Positions 1-6,587 are shown, counted from the first letter of the stretch. The stretch: 7,752 nt of DNA from Tannerella sp. (GCA_031282485.1 JAITDQ010000222.1:1-7752); one strand, 5' to 3'. The notes: a model not told the origin generated them from the sequence alone. A program made the numbers and translations.

Positions 1-426
1 GAGGAATCTGTTGTTTTGAAACAAAGAACACGAAACGACAAAACGCTCGAAGCCTTGCAGAACTGCTGGGGACTGCTGATTTATACTACCGACAATGAAA
101 ACGACAAGGCGATTGTTACTTATGAAAAGCCGCCGGGCAAGGACGTTAAAACGTTTTATTTTCATAAATCAAACATTGATGCGTTTATTAACGATTTACG
201 CCGTTTTTTCTATGCCGAAGGTTGGGGACTGTATCTGTCGAAAGAGTTGAAAGAACTCCTGTTTGATTACGAGCGTATCATCTGGAAACTGAAATTAGCC
301 GGCGAGAAATTGCCCGACGAAGTGCAGGTGATTAGAAATTCTAAAATTGCAGAAGAACTGTTCGAGCTTCATCAGCAACTTATTGTTGCAATCAGGCAAG
401 ATGCGGAAAAGATATATAATGATTGA
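1..426 (+). CDS. Unrecognised protein next to CRISPR array (5' end cut by window)
   Basis: The reading frame is open to the first base of the window, so the true start is probably upstream. The only start-like codon near the edge is a TTG at 16, which I do not trust. About 141 residues are visible. The first half looks mixed, with strand-like stretches around GLLIYTT and FYFHKSN. The second half is strongly helical and charged (NDLRRFFYAEGW, then LKELLFDYERIIWKLKL, then IAEELFELHQQLIVAIRQD). I see no membrane segment and no signal peptide in the visible part. It ends about 29 bases before the first recognisable CRISPR repeat, and its stop codon lies inside a repeat-like stretch. In type VI-B loci a small accessory gene (csx27 or csx28) can sit beside cas13b and the array. 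Csx28 is described as having a helical HEPN-like C-terminal part, so this could be its C-terminal end. I do not find an RxxxxH motif, so that is a hypothesis from position only. Confidence 0.75.
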   Translation, partial: EESVVLKQRTRNDKTLEALQNCWGLLIYTTDNENDKAIVTYEKPPGKDVKTFYFHKSNIDAFINDLRRFFYAEGWGLYLSKELKELLFDYERIIWKLKLAGEKLPDEVQVIRNSKIAEELFELHQQLIVAIRQDAEKIYND

Positions 427-445
427 TTTTGTGAATAAATACATT
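422..445 (+). repeat. Degenerate repeat-like fragment overlapping the stop codon
   Basis: This stretch matches the 3' two-thirds of the CRISPR repeat: the core TTGATTTTGT at 423-432, then GAA, then TAAATACA. One base is missing where the repeat has AAGG. The 5' part of the repeat is not recognisable. It contains the TGA stop (424-426) of the preceding gene. The core lies only 44 bases before the equivalent core of the next degenerate repeat, instead of 66. It could be an eroded repeat, or chance in AT-rich DNA. Confidence 0.4.
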
Positions 446-454
446 TTATTGAGA

Positions 455-813
455 ATTGTAAGGGTCTTGATTTTATACGGTTAATAGATTTTGTTGATTC
501 TTATGTAGCAGTTCGTTGTAAAAGTCTTGATTTTGTAAGGTAAATACAACTTGGTGTAATATTGCCATGATGCGTTTTACGTTGTAAAAGCCTTCATTTT
601 GTAAGGTAAATGCAACTTTATTCGTATGTAAAACATAAATATAGTAGTTGTAAAAGCCTTGATTTTGTAAGGTAAATGCAACATTTGTTTTTGATATGGT
701 ATTTTTCTCGTCGTTGTAAAAGCCCTGATTTTGCAGGGCAAATACAACAGTATTTCATATTAATTCAAATAATTTTAGTCGTAAAAGCCTTGATTTTGTA
801 AGGCAAATACGGC
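455..813 (+). CRISPR. CRISPR array, six 36-base repeats, type VI-B (Cas13b)-like
   Basis: Repeats lie at 455-490 (degenerate), 515-550, 581-616, 647-682, 713-748 and 778-813. The spacers are 491-514 (24 bases), 551-580, 617-646 and 683-712 (30 each) and 749-777 (29). The typical repeat begins GTTGTAAAAG, has the core CCTTGATTTTGTAAGG and ends AAATRCAAC. Its ends pair (GTTG/CAAC) and the core folds as a CCTT/AAGG hairpin. Length, spacer size, GTTG...CAAC ends and hairpin match the type VI-B direct repeats known to me. The Prevotella buccae Cas13b repeat has the same layout, with GCCTT and AAAGGTAAA at the same places. Bacteroidota type II-C repeats share similar ends but are usually about 46-48 bases. 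No cas1, cas2 or effector is in the window, and VI-B loci typically lack cas1/cas2. By analogy with VI-B, transcription is probably on the + strand, with crRNAs carrying the spacer 5' and the repeat 3'. The array is certain; the subtype is an inference from the repeat. Confidence 0.93.
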
Positions 814-838
814 ACAGGTAAAAAATGAACCGTAAAAT

Positions 839-868
839 TTTGCCGGCAATGATTTGTTTATAACTTTG
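839..868 (+). promoter_or_regulatory. Bacteroidota-type promoter of the DeoR-family gene
   Basis: TTTG at 839-842 and TAACTTTG at 861-868 are separated by 18 bases. This fits the -33/-7 pattern used by the primary sigma factor of Bacteroidota. A start of transcription near 875 would give a leader of roughly 55 bases. CTTTG (864-868) and CAAAG (875-879) form a small inverted repeat over the -7 element and start site, a possible place for autoregulation. The promoter begins only 26 bases after the last CRISPR repeat. Confidence 0.7.
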
Positions 869-931
869 CACTTTCAAAGCCGGACGGGGAAGCCCGGTTG
901 TTATACGAGTTGTTAATGTAAATAAAATAAT

Positions 932-1696
932 ATGGCCAGTATTGCAGAAAGACATAAATATATCCTTGATACGTTGCAACGGGAAGGCTTCGTGAAGGTG
1001 ACGGATGTGGCAAGTGCATTGAATGTGACTGCGGCGACAATCCGCAACGACCTGAAGTTTTTGGAAGAAAAAAAACTTCTGTTCAGGACGCATGGCAGCG
1101 CAAGCGTCATCAATCCGCATACGATTGATATGAACCTGACGGAAAAAGAGAAGATAAAAATAAACGAAAAGCGGAAAATTGCGCAGGCTGCATACGAACT
1201 CATCAAAGAGAATGATTCCATTATCATAGGGGCAGGCTCTACCGTTTTTGCACTGGCGGAGCAGATTAAACCGGTCGACCGCCTGACGGTGGTGACGGCT
1301 TCATTGAAAGTATCCATTATGTTGAACGAATTGCTTAATACTCAGGTCATACAGCTGGGAGGCGTCATCCGCAAAAATTCCGTTTCGGTAATCGGCGATT
1401 ACACATCGAGTTTCTTCGATGATATCACCTGTTCAAAAGTCTTCCTCGGTGTGGACGGTATTGACCCGGAATTTGGAATCAGCAATTCGAATATTGAAGA
1501 AGCCCGGTTGAATAAAAGGATGATCGACGCTTCCCTGGAAACCGTCATACTGGCCGATTCGTCCAAATTCGGGAAGAAAGGGTTTGGAAGGATTTGCAAC
1601 CTGGACAGGGTCGATATCATCGTCACCGATTCGGGCATTACCGGTTCAATGGCGAAGATCATCGAAAGCGCCGGGATTAAATTAGTCATTGCATGA
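932..1696 (+). CDS. DeoR-family transcriptional regulator
   Basis: This is a 254-residue protein of the usual DeoR/GlpR length. Residues about 5-57 form the winged helix-turn-helix, with the family pattern RHKYILDTLQREGFVKVTDVA followed by TAATIRNDLKFLEE and FRTHGSA. The C-terminal sensor domain (about 75-254) shows the phosphosugar-binding features of the family: GAGSTVFALAE (100-110), QLGGVIRKNS (141-150), FLGVDGID (171-178), NIEEA (187-191) and ILADSSKFGK (206-215). Such regulators repress sugar or nucleoside catabolism genes and release DNA when a phosphorylated sugar binds. No catabolic operon is next to it, so its target and ligand cannot be told; it may act at a distance or on its own promoter. 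The ATG at 932 gives the full family N-terminus, and no clear Shine-Dalgarno is seen, as is normal in this phylum. A hairpin lies just after its stop. Confidence 0.93.
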   Translation: MASIAERHKYILDTLQREGFVKVTDVASALNVTAATIRNDLKFLEEKKLLFRTHGSASVINPHTIDMNLTEKEKIKINEKRKIAQAAYELIKENDSIIIGAGSTVFALAEQIKPVDRLTVVTASLKVSIMLNELLNTQVIQLGGVIRKNSVSVIGDYTSSFFDDITCSKVFLGVDGIDPEFGISNSNIEEARLNKRMIDASLETVILADSSKFGKKGFGRICNLDRVDIIVTDSGITGSMAKIIESAGIKLVIA

Positions 1697-1705
1697 GATA
1701 CACGA

Positions 1706-1734
1706 TTTCGGGACGCACGGAGCGTCCTCCGAAA
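1706..1734. terminator. Hairpin between convergent genes
   Basis: GGACGC (1711-1716) pairs with GCGTCC (1722-1727) around the loop ACGGA. TTTCG (1706-1710) pairs with CGAAA (1730-1734) after a two-base bulge. The hairpin sits between the stop of the DeoR-family gene and the 3' end of the minus-strand DUF3109 gene, so it could stop transcription from both sides. There is no clear T run on either side, so it is not a canonical intrinsic terminator. Confidence 0.5.
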
Positions 1735-1744
1735 CGACGCATCG

Positions 1745-2320
1745 TCACAGTTTAAAATACTTTTTCGCGCAGAGATCCAGCGCGCCGTACCATTCTTCGC
1801 CGAACTTGCGGATCAGCGGTTCGCGCAGGAACTGATACACGCGCATGTGTTTTTGCGTCCCCAGAATCTCCGCCGTGCGGCATACGCTCCACCTGTGGAG
1901 GTTTACGGCCATATAATCCTTATATTGCGTCACGCGAACGGGGTACAGGTGACAGGAAACCGGTTTCATGAAATCCGTACGCCCTTCGACGCAAGCTTTT
2001 TCTATTGCACATTTGCACGTCCCGCCCGCATCATAACAGGTGAAAACACAGTCCCGACCGTTAACGACTGATGTTACGATATCCCCTTCGGCGTCAACGT
2101 ATCCGATGCCCTGCCTGTTAATAACCTCTTTCGCTTCGGGTGAGAGGTCGTCCCATACCGCCGGCAGAATCTTCCGCAGAATATCGAACTCTTTTTTCTC
2201 AAGCGGCGCTCCCGCTTCCCCTTCGACACAACACAAGCCTTTGCACCGTGCGAGGTCGCAGGTGAAAAACCGTTCGACAAGGTCGACGCTTATATTCGTA
2301 TTTCCGATTTGGATGATCAT
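1745..2320 (-). CDS. DUF3109 family cysteine-rich protein
   Basis: This 191-residue protein has 12 cysteines arranged in clusters: FTCDLARCKGLCC (C21, C26, C30, C31), CVFTCYDAGGTCKCAIEKAC (C91, C95, C102, C104, C110), KPVSCHLYPVR (C123), then C147 and C184. This pattern is that of DUF3109, which is related to the YkgJ-type proteins proposed to bind zinc or iron-sulfur clusters. The biochemical role is not established. No signal peptide or membrane segment is seen, so it is probably cytoplasmic. It starts 32 bases after the stop of gpmI on the same strand and has no promoter of its own that I can see, so it is probably co-transcribed with gpmI. The ATG at 2318-2320 gives the start MIIQIGN; no Shine-Dalgarno is visible. 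Confidence 0.88.
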   Translation of the reverse strand: MIIQIGNTNISVDLVERFFTCDLARCKGLCCVEGEAGAPLEKKEFDILRKILPAVWDDLSPEAKEVINRQGIGYVDAEGDIVTSVVNGRDCVFTCYDAGGTCKCAIEKACVEGRTDFMKPVSCHLYPVRVTQYKDYMAVNLHRWSVCRTAEILGTQKHMRVYQFLREPLIRKFGEEWYGALDLCAKKYFKL

Positions 2321-2352
2321 GAAAACGGGGACGGATTAAAATGAATCGGAAT

Positions 2353-3876
2353 TTAGCCGATCAGATTCTTCCCGGTCATTTCCTTCGGCTGTTCAAGTCC
2401 GAGGATGTGCAGCAGGGAAGGTGCAACGTCGGCCAGTATACCGTCGGATACCTTTGCCGACGGGTCGGATGTCACGTATACGAACGGCACGGGATTGAGC
2501 GAGTGCGCCGTGTTCGGCGATCCGTCCTCGTTCAGGGCATGATCCGCATTCCCGTGGTCGGCGATGATGATCACGTCATAACCGTTCGCCTTGGCTGCTT
2601 CGACCGTGTTGCGGAGGCATGCATCAACGGTAATGACGGCTTTTTCGATCGCTTCGTATATGCCGGTGTGCCCGACCATGTCGCCGTTGGCATAGTTGCA
2701 GACGATGAAGTCGTATTTGTTCGTCCGGATCGCTTCCACAAGTTTGTCTTTCACCTCGTAGGCGCTCATTTCCGGTTTCAGGTCGTATGTAGCGACTTTC
2801 GGCGAAGGGACGAGTATCCGGTCTTCACCTTCGAACGGCGCTTCGCGGCCTCCGTTGAAAAAGAAGGTGACGTGCGCATATTTTTCCGTTTCCGCAATGT
2901 GAAGCTGTTTCAGCGATTCGGACGCCATGTATTCGCCGAGCGTGTTGTCGACGTTTTCCTTGTCGTACAGGATATGAAGCCCCTTGAACGTGGCGTCATA
3001 CGGCGTCATGGTGAAATATTGCAGGCCGGGAACCGTTTTCATGCCGGCTTCCGGCATATCCTGCTGTGTCAGGACGATTGTCAGCTCTTTCGCACGGTCG
3101 TTACGGAAGTTGAAGAATACGACGACGTCTCCTTCCTCAATAACGGCAACCGGTTTGCCGTTTTCCACGTGAACAACCGGTTTTATAAATTCGTCCGTCA
3201 CATCTTCCGCATACGATTCTTCCATGGCCTTGACCATATCTTCCGCAGGTTTGCCCGTGCCGTTGACCAGCAGGTCGTAAGCCTCTTTCACCCGTTCCCA
3301 GCGTTTGTCGCGGTCCATGGCATAATAGCGTCCGACGATCGAAGCGATCTTGCCGCCTGTGGTCGCGAGGTGACGTTCCAGTTGTTCGATAAAACCTTTT
3401 CCGCTTTTCGGGTCGGTGTCGCGCCCGTCCATGAAGCAGTGTACGTACGATTTTGTGATGCCGTACGTCCCGGATATTTCCGTCAGTTTGAACAGATGAT
3501 CCAGCGAACTGTGAACGCCTCCGTCCGAAACGAGTCCGAGGAAATGAATCTGCTTTCCGTTATTTTTTGCATATTCGTATGCACGTTTTATTTCCGGGTT
3601 TTCCAGAATAGAATTGTCGCGGCAGGCCTTGTTTATTTTCACCAGATCCTGATATACGACGCGTCCGGCGCCGATATTAAGGTGGCCTACCTCCGAATTG
3701 CCCATCTGTCCGTCGGGCAAACCAACGTTTTCGCCCGAAGCCCGGAGCTGCGAATTTGGATACGTGTTCAGCAGATAATCCCAATAGGGGGTGGGCGTAT
3801 TATAGATCACATCATCTTTCTGCCTGTCGCCGATTCCCCAGCCGTCACAAATTATTAAAAGAGCTTTTCTGTTCAT
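2353..3876 (-). CDS. gpmI: 2,3-bisphosphoglycerate-independent phosphoglycerate mutase
   Basis: GpmI interconverts 3- and 2-phosphoglycerate in glycolysis and gluconeogenesis, using two divalent metals (usually Mn) and a phosphoserine intermediate; it is cytoplasmic. At 507 residues it has the family's usual length and looks intact. Visible motifs in order: metal-binding D11 in LLIICDGWG; nucleophile S61 in [21 protein letters not shown] (146-156) and GRYYAMDRD (182-190) of the substrate-binding domain; FFNFRNDR (254-261); NGDMVGHTG (397-405); ADHGNADH (439-446); and TAHSLNPVP (456-464). These give the full set of metal and substrate ligands of the alkaline phosphatase superfamily fold. The ATG at 3874-3876 gives the family N-terminus MNRKALLI. 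It is the first gene of a probable two-gene operon with the DUF3109 gene. A long open frame on the opposite strand across almost the whole gene is a codon-bias shadow. Confidence 0.97.
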   Translation of the reverse strand: MNRKALLIICDGWGIGDRQKDDVIYNTPTPYWDYLLNTYPNSQLRASGENVGLPDGQMGNSEVGHLNIGAGRVVYQDLVKINKACRDNSILENPEIKRAYEYAKNNGKQIHFLGLVSDGGVHSSLDHLFKLTEISGTYGITKSYVHCFMDGRDTDPKSGKGFIEQLERHLATTGGKIASIVGRYYAMDRDKRWERVKEAYDLLVNGTGKPAEDMVKAMEESYAEDVTDEFIKPVVHVENGKPVAVIEEGDVVVFFNFRNDRAKELTIVLTQQDMPEAGMKTVPGLQYFTMTPYDATFKGLHILYDKENVDNTLGEYMASESLKQLHIAETEKYAHVTFFFNGGREAPFEGEDRILVPSPKVATYDLKPEMSAYEVKDKLVEAIRTNKYDFIVCNYANGDMVGHTGIYEAIEKAVITVDACLRNTVEAAKANGYDVIIIADHGNADHALNEDGSPNTAHSLNPVPFVYVTSDPSAKVSDGILADVAPSLLHILGLEQPKEMTGKNLIG

Positions 3877-3920
3877 GATTTTATATGTTTTAATTGTTCA
3901 TTATTTCCGAAATAGCACCG

Positions 3921-3928
3921 CAAAGGTA
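3921..3928 (-). promoter_or_regulatory. Likely -7 element of the gpmI promoter
   Basis: Read on the minus strand this is TACCTTTG, a full match to TAnnTTTG. It is placed to give a leader of about 35-40 bases before the gpmI ATG. I cannot see a well-spaced -33 TTG: the nearest TTTG, the complement of 3955-3958, is 26 bases away. Only the -7 element is supported. Confidence 0.5.
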
Positions 3929-4020
3929 ATGAAATTAGCGCAGAAAACATGTTGCAAAACATATTTTTTGAGGATGCAGGCTAAAATTTGCATAATTTCT
4001 TTTTATCATGACCTGAAAAA

Positions 4021-4052
4021 TTTGCTTGACTGACGGATTATATATATCTTTG
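4021..4052 (+). promoter_or_regulatory. Consensus promoter of tRNA-Arg
   Basis: TTTG (4021-4024), 20 bases, then TATCTTTG (4045-4052) is a perfect fit to the Bacteroidota consensus. The tRNA begins only 10 bases after the -7 element, so its primary transcript should have a 5' leader of just a few bases. Confidence 0.8.
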
Positions 4053-4062
4053 CGGCGTTTTT

Positions 4063-4135
4063 GGCCCCGTAGCTTAGTGAATAGAGCGTCAGATTCCGGT
4101 TCTGAAGGTCGTGCGTTTGAATCGCACCGGGGTCA
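4063..4135 (+). tRNA. tRNA-Arg(CCG)
   Basis: The 73-base cloverleaf is complete. The acceptor GGCCCCG pairs with CGGGGTC (4128-4134), with one G-T pair. The D stem is GCTT/GAGC. The anticodon stem TCAGA/TCTGA carries the loop TTCCGGT, with anticodon CCG at 4096-4098. The T stem is GTGCG/CGCAC with loop TTTGAAT. The discriminator is A, and CCA is not encoded. It reads CGG arginine codons. Confidence 0.95.
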
Positions 4136-4203
4136 CTTCCTTTCAAACTCCGTATACAATATATCGCCGGTTTTTACGTTTTTGTTTCGTAAACAGTATT
4201 TAT

Positions 4204-5442
4204 ATGAGCAGAAGTATCTACGATTCCAGACAGTGGTGGACTTATATCTTTGTCGTGATTGCAATACTCATTGTAATTGCAACGGTTGTTTTTTCCAATT
4301 CGTTAAGTAAAAAATTAGCAGATGAAGAACGTACCAAAGCCGAAGTGTGGGCGGAAGCCATGAATATTCTCACGGCGCCCGACACGCTCAATAATCTCGA
4401 CGACGAAACGCCCCTGAGCTATGATGCACTCGAAAAAAAATACAACGAAACGGAATCTACGCTGATAAATCTTATCTTGAAGATTATCAACAGTAACACG
4501 TCCATTCCGACGATCTTATGCGACGAAAACGATTCCGTGAGTTCACATAAAAACATCGTCATCCCGGAAAAAGACGTAAAATCTTTTATGGAAAATAAAA
4601 TTAGGAAATTTAAGGCGAATAATCCGCCTATTGTCATAAAGATTGACGAGGAGGACAGTCAATATTTACAATATTTATATTATGATGATTCCGTCTTTCT
4701 GAAAAGACTGCTGATGTTCCCGTATATTCAGCTGTCGGTCGTATTTGTGTTTATTGTGCTGTCGTTTTTTGCACTGATAAGCGCAAAAAAAGCGGAACAG
4801 AACAAAGTATGGGTCGGATTGTCGAAAGAAACGGCGCATCAATTAGGCACGCCCATATCTTCGCTGATCGCATGGGTTGAATACCTGAAAACGAAAGACG
4901 TCGACGGCGTATATCTTAAGGAAATGGAGAAAGACGTCATAAGGCTTGAGACGATTGCGGACAGATTTTCGAAGATAGGTTCCAATCCCGACCTGCTGCC
5001 GTTGAATGTCAATGATTTGATAAAAGTTTCATACGAATACATGTGTACGCGCGTATCATCAAAAGTGAAAATCGACGTAGTGCCGTCCGGTGAGCCGGCG
5101 CTCGTATTGATCAACGAATCGCTTTTCTCGTGGGTAATAGAAAACCTCACTAAAAATGCGGTCGATGCGATGGAAGGACAGGGTAATATCATCTATCATG
5201 TCGAAAACAACACCCGGAAAGTTTACATCGATGTTTCGGATACGGGCAAAGGCATCCCCAAATCACGGTTTAAAACCATATTCACTCCCGGATACACGAC
5301 AAAAGCAAGGGGTTGGGGATTAGGACTTTCGCTCGTGAAACGGATAATCGAATCCTATCCCGGCGGAAAAATTTACGTAAAGAACTCCGAGGCCGGCAAA
5401 GGCAGTACATTCAGGATTGAGTTACGCAAATATCACGGATAA
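4204..5442 (+). CDS. Membrane sensor histidine kinase
   Basis: From the ATG at 4204 the protein has 412 residues. The frame is open further upstream, but that part runs through the tRNA and is not coding. Transmembrane segment 1 is about 11-31 (WWTYIFVVIAILIVIATVVF). An extracytoplasmic sensor region of about 135 residues follows, then transmembrane segment 2 at about 172-193 (FPYIQLSVVFVFIVLSFFAL). The H-box is KETAHQLGTPISSL, with the phospho-acceptor at H212. The kinase domain shows the N-box ENLTKNAVDAM (313-323), the G1 box DTGKGIP (346-352), the F-box FKTIFTPGYTT and the G2 box GWGLGLSL (370-377), so all ATP-binding parts are present. No HAMP or PAS domain is evident. No response regulator is adjacent, so the partner is unknown. 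The next gene, an outer-membrane phospholipase, follows after 54 bases on the same strand and is probably co-transcribed. No strong promoter or Shine-Dalgarno is visible before the start. Confidence 0.93.
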   Translation: MSRSIYDSRQWWTYIFVVIAILIVIATVVFSNSLSKKLADEERTKAEVWAEAMNILTAPDTLNNLDDETPLSYDALEKKYNETESTLINLILKIINSNTSIPTILCDENDSVSSHKNIVIPEKDVKSFMENKIRKFKANNPPIVIKIDEEDSQYLQYLYYDDSVFLKRLLMFPYIQLSVVFVFIVLSFFALISAKKAEQNKVWVGLSKETAHQLGTPISSLIAWVEYLKTKDVDGVYLKEMEKDVIRLETIADRFSKIGSNPDLLPLNVNDLIKVSYEYMCTRVSSKVKIDVVPSGEPALVLINESLFSWVIENLTKNAVDAMEGQGNIIYHVENNTRKVYIDVSDTGKGIPKSRFKTIFTPGYTTKARGWGLGLSLVKRIIESYPGGKIYVKNSEAGKGSTFRIELRKYHG

Positions 5443-5496
5443 ACTTTTGATGCCGGAAAATATCAATTACCGTTATTTTTATAATTACAGGAATAT

Positions 5497-6408
5497 ATGT
5501 CAAGATTAAACTGTTTATTTTTATTTATTTCCATTTGTCTACCCCTCCCGGCGCAGAATGTTGACGGGAAACGTTCAAAGGAAGAACGTCCGACCGTGAA
5601 CGAATGGAAAGACAATCTCCGTATGCAGATACAGGAGAGTATCAATGAGTTTGGCCCTGATTACAACGCCGACAGCGTACGCAGGGAGATCGAAAGCGGG
5701 AATTATTTTACGTTATTTAAAGATAATTATTTCACCGGCGGGATACCTTTAGGCCAAAAAATAAAAGCCGCCAATTCGAACGTGAAATTTCAATTAAGCA
5801 TAAGCCATCGACTGACAAAGAGTATCCTCCCTTTTGACACGTACCTTTTTATTCACTTCACACAAAAAACGATCTGGAACGTCATGGAAAAATCAATGCC
5901 CATGCGTGACCTGAATTTCAACCCCGGAGCAGGACTGGGACACCTTATCATTTACAAAAACAGATATATCGGGAAAGCCATACTTATGCTCGAACATGAA
6001 TCGAACGGGAAAGACAGTCTGATGTCGCGAAGCTGGAACAAAGTGTCATTAGGCGTAAATTTGATGCTGAGTAATAATGTCGACGCCCAAATCAAGCTGT
6101 GGGCGCCAATAATAGACAGCGACAACAACCGGGACATACTGAAATATAACGGCATAGGACATTTCGGCCTGAATTACTACAACAACAGTAAGCGTTTTCA
6201 TGCCGGCCTGCTGACAACATGGCGTACACAATCGTTCAATTTCAACACCCAGTGGGAATTAAGTTTCAAACTGAATAAAAAGGAAAATCAGTACCTGTAT
6301 ATCCAGTATTATAACGGATACGGAGAGAATCTGCTGGACTACAACCGGTATAAAAGCGTCGTACGCGTCGGGTTCGTAATAAAATCGCGTGACTTCTCCA
6401 TTTATTAA
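5497..6408 (+). CDS. pldA: Outer-membrane phospholipase A (OMPLA family)
   Basis: This 303-residue protein begins with a hydrophobic signal peptide (about 1-20, ending near LPLPAQ), as expected for export. The core fits the OMPLA beta-barrel family: FTQKTIW (121-127), then FNPG (141-144), then HESNGKDSLMSRSWNK. The last motif holds the catalytic H167, S169 and N181, equivalent to the His-Ser-Asn triad of E. coli PldA (HxSNG...SRSWN). Many alternating hydrophobic strands follow, and the chain ends in an aromatic-rich strand (VGFVIKSRDFSIY), typical of barrel insertion signals. OMPLA hydrolyses phospholipids that leak into the outer leaflet and needs dimerisation and calcium. The charged stretch after the signal (about 24-66) is not part of the barrel. 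AGGA at 5489-5492, four bases before the ATG, is a possible ribosome-binding site. The gene's stop codon adjoins the A tract of the opposing tRNA terminator. The symbol is by family; it is a distant homologue of PldA. Confidence 0.88.
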   Translation: MSRLNCLFLFISICLPLPAQNVDGKRSKEERPTVNEWKDNLRMQIQESINEFGPDYNADSVRREIESGNYFTLFKDNYFTGGIPLGQKIKAANSNVKFQLSISHRLTKSILPFDTYLFIHFTQKTIWNVMEKSMPMRDLNFNPGAGLGHLIIYKNRYIGKAILMLEHESNGKDSLMSRSWNKVSLGVNLMLSNNVDAQIKLWAPIIDSDNNRDILKYNGIGHFGLNYYNNSKRFHAGLLTTWRTQSFNFNTQWELSFKLNKKENQYLYIQYYNGYGENLLDYNRYKSVVRVGFVIKSRDFSIY

Positions 6409-6443
6409 AAAAAAAACGGCAGGCGGATTATTTTCGCCTGTCG
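6407..6443 (-). terminator. Intrinsic terminator of tRNA-Pro, probably shared with pldA
   Basis: CGGCAGGCG (6417-6425) pairs with CGCCTGTCG (6435-6443), nine pairs including one G-T, around a nine-base loop. Read on the minus strand the hairpin is followed by ten Ts (6407-6416), a textbook intrinsic terminator eight bases after the tRNA 3' end. The T tract overlaps the last two bases of the pldA stop codon. On the + strand the same hairpin may help end the pldA transcript, although no T run follows it there. Confidence 0.88.
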
Positions 6444-6450
6444 CTTAAAG

Positions 6451-6524
6451 TCGGGATGAGACGACTCGAACGTCCGACCTCCACGTCCCGAACGTGGCGC
6501 GCTAGCCAACTGTGCTACATCCCG
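6451..6524 (-). tRNA. tRNA-Pro(CGG)
   Basis: On the minus strand the acceptor CGGGATG (6518-6524) pairs with CATCCCG (6452-6458), seven pairs with the C1-G72 pair typical of proline tRNAs. The anticodon stem CCACG/CGTGG carries the loop TTCGGGA with anticodon CGG (6488-6490). The T loop contains GTTCGAGT. The discriminator is A (base 6451), CCA is not encoded, and the length is 74 bases. It reads CCG codons. Confidence 0.95.
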
Positions 6525-6541
6525 TTTTCGAATTACGGCTG

Positions 6542-6571
6542 CAAAAGTACAACATTATTTGAAAGAAACAA
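6542..6571 (-). promoter_or_regulatory. Promoter of tRNA-Pro
   Basis: On the minus strand TTG (complement of 6569-6571), 19 bases, then TACTTTTG (complement of 6542-6549) fits the phylum consensus. The -7 element ends 17 bases before the tRNA, so the leader is short. The -33 element is half of a perfect inverted repeat shared with the divergent tcdA promoter. Confidence 0.75.
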
Positions 6572-6587
6572 TATTTTTTGTTTCTTT
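6562..6587. repeat. Perfect 10-bp inverted repeat carrying both -33 elements
   Basis: AAAGAAACAA (6562-6571) and TTGTTTCTTT (6578-6587) are exact reverse complements separated by six bases. Each half ends in the TTG of one of two divergent promoters, so the dyad axis is also the axis of the promoter pair. It could be a site for a dimeric regulator, or a sequence that keeps two promoters symmetric. Confidence 0.8.

Noticed and set aside
455..813. Repeats as tandem promoters, since each contains TGATTTTG, close to TAnnTTTG
   Set aside because: The conserved A of the -7 element is missing, and regular 30-base unique spacers with paired repeat ends point to CRISPR.
455..813. Type II-C (Cas9) array
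   Set aside because: Repeat ends are similar, but Bacteroidota II-C repeats are usually about 46-48 bases, and no tracrRNA-like anti-repeat was noticed on either strand. It is not fully excluded because the flank to the left is unseen.
755..1317. Minus-strand frames opposite the DeoR-family gene and the array end
   Set aside because: They overlap a well-supported regulator gene and its promoter, and their translations show no family features.
2341..3858. 505-residue open frame on the + strand opposite gpmI
   Set aside because: It lies exactly across an intact, highly conserved gpmI. Its translation is rich in R, V, F and H with no recognisable family. It is a codon-bias shadow.
3929..4020. 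Small inverted repeat ATGCA/TGCAT and other AT-rich motifs between gpmI and tRNA-Arg
   Set aside because: Five-base arms in AT-rich DNA are expected by chance.
4111..4203. Longer N-terminus for the histidine kinase starting at 4111
   Set aside because: The start codon lies inside the tRNA-Arg gene. The ATG at 4204 gives a normal start followed by the first membrane segment.
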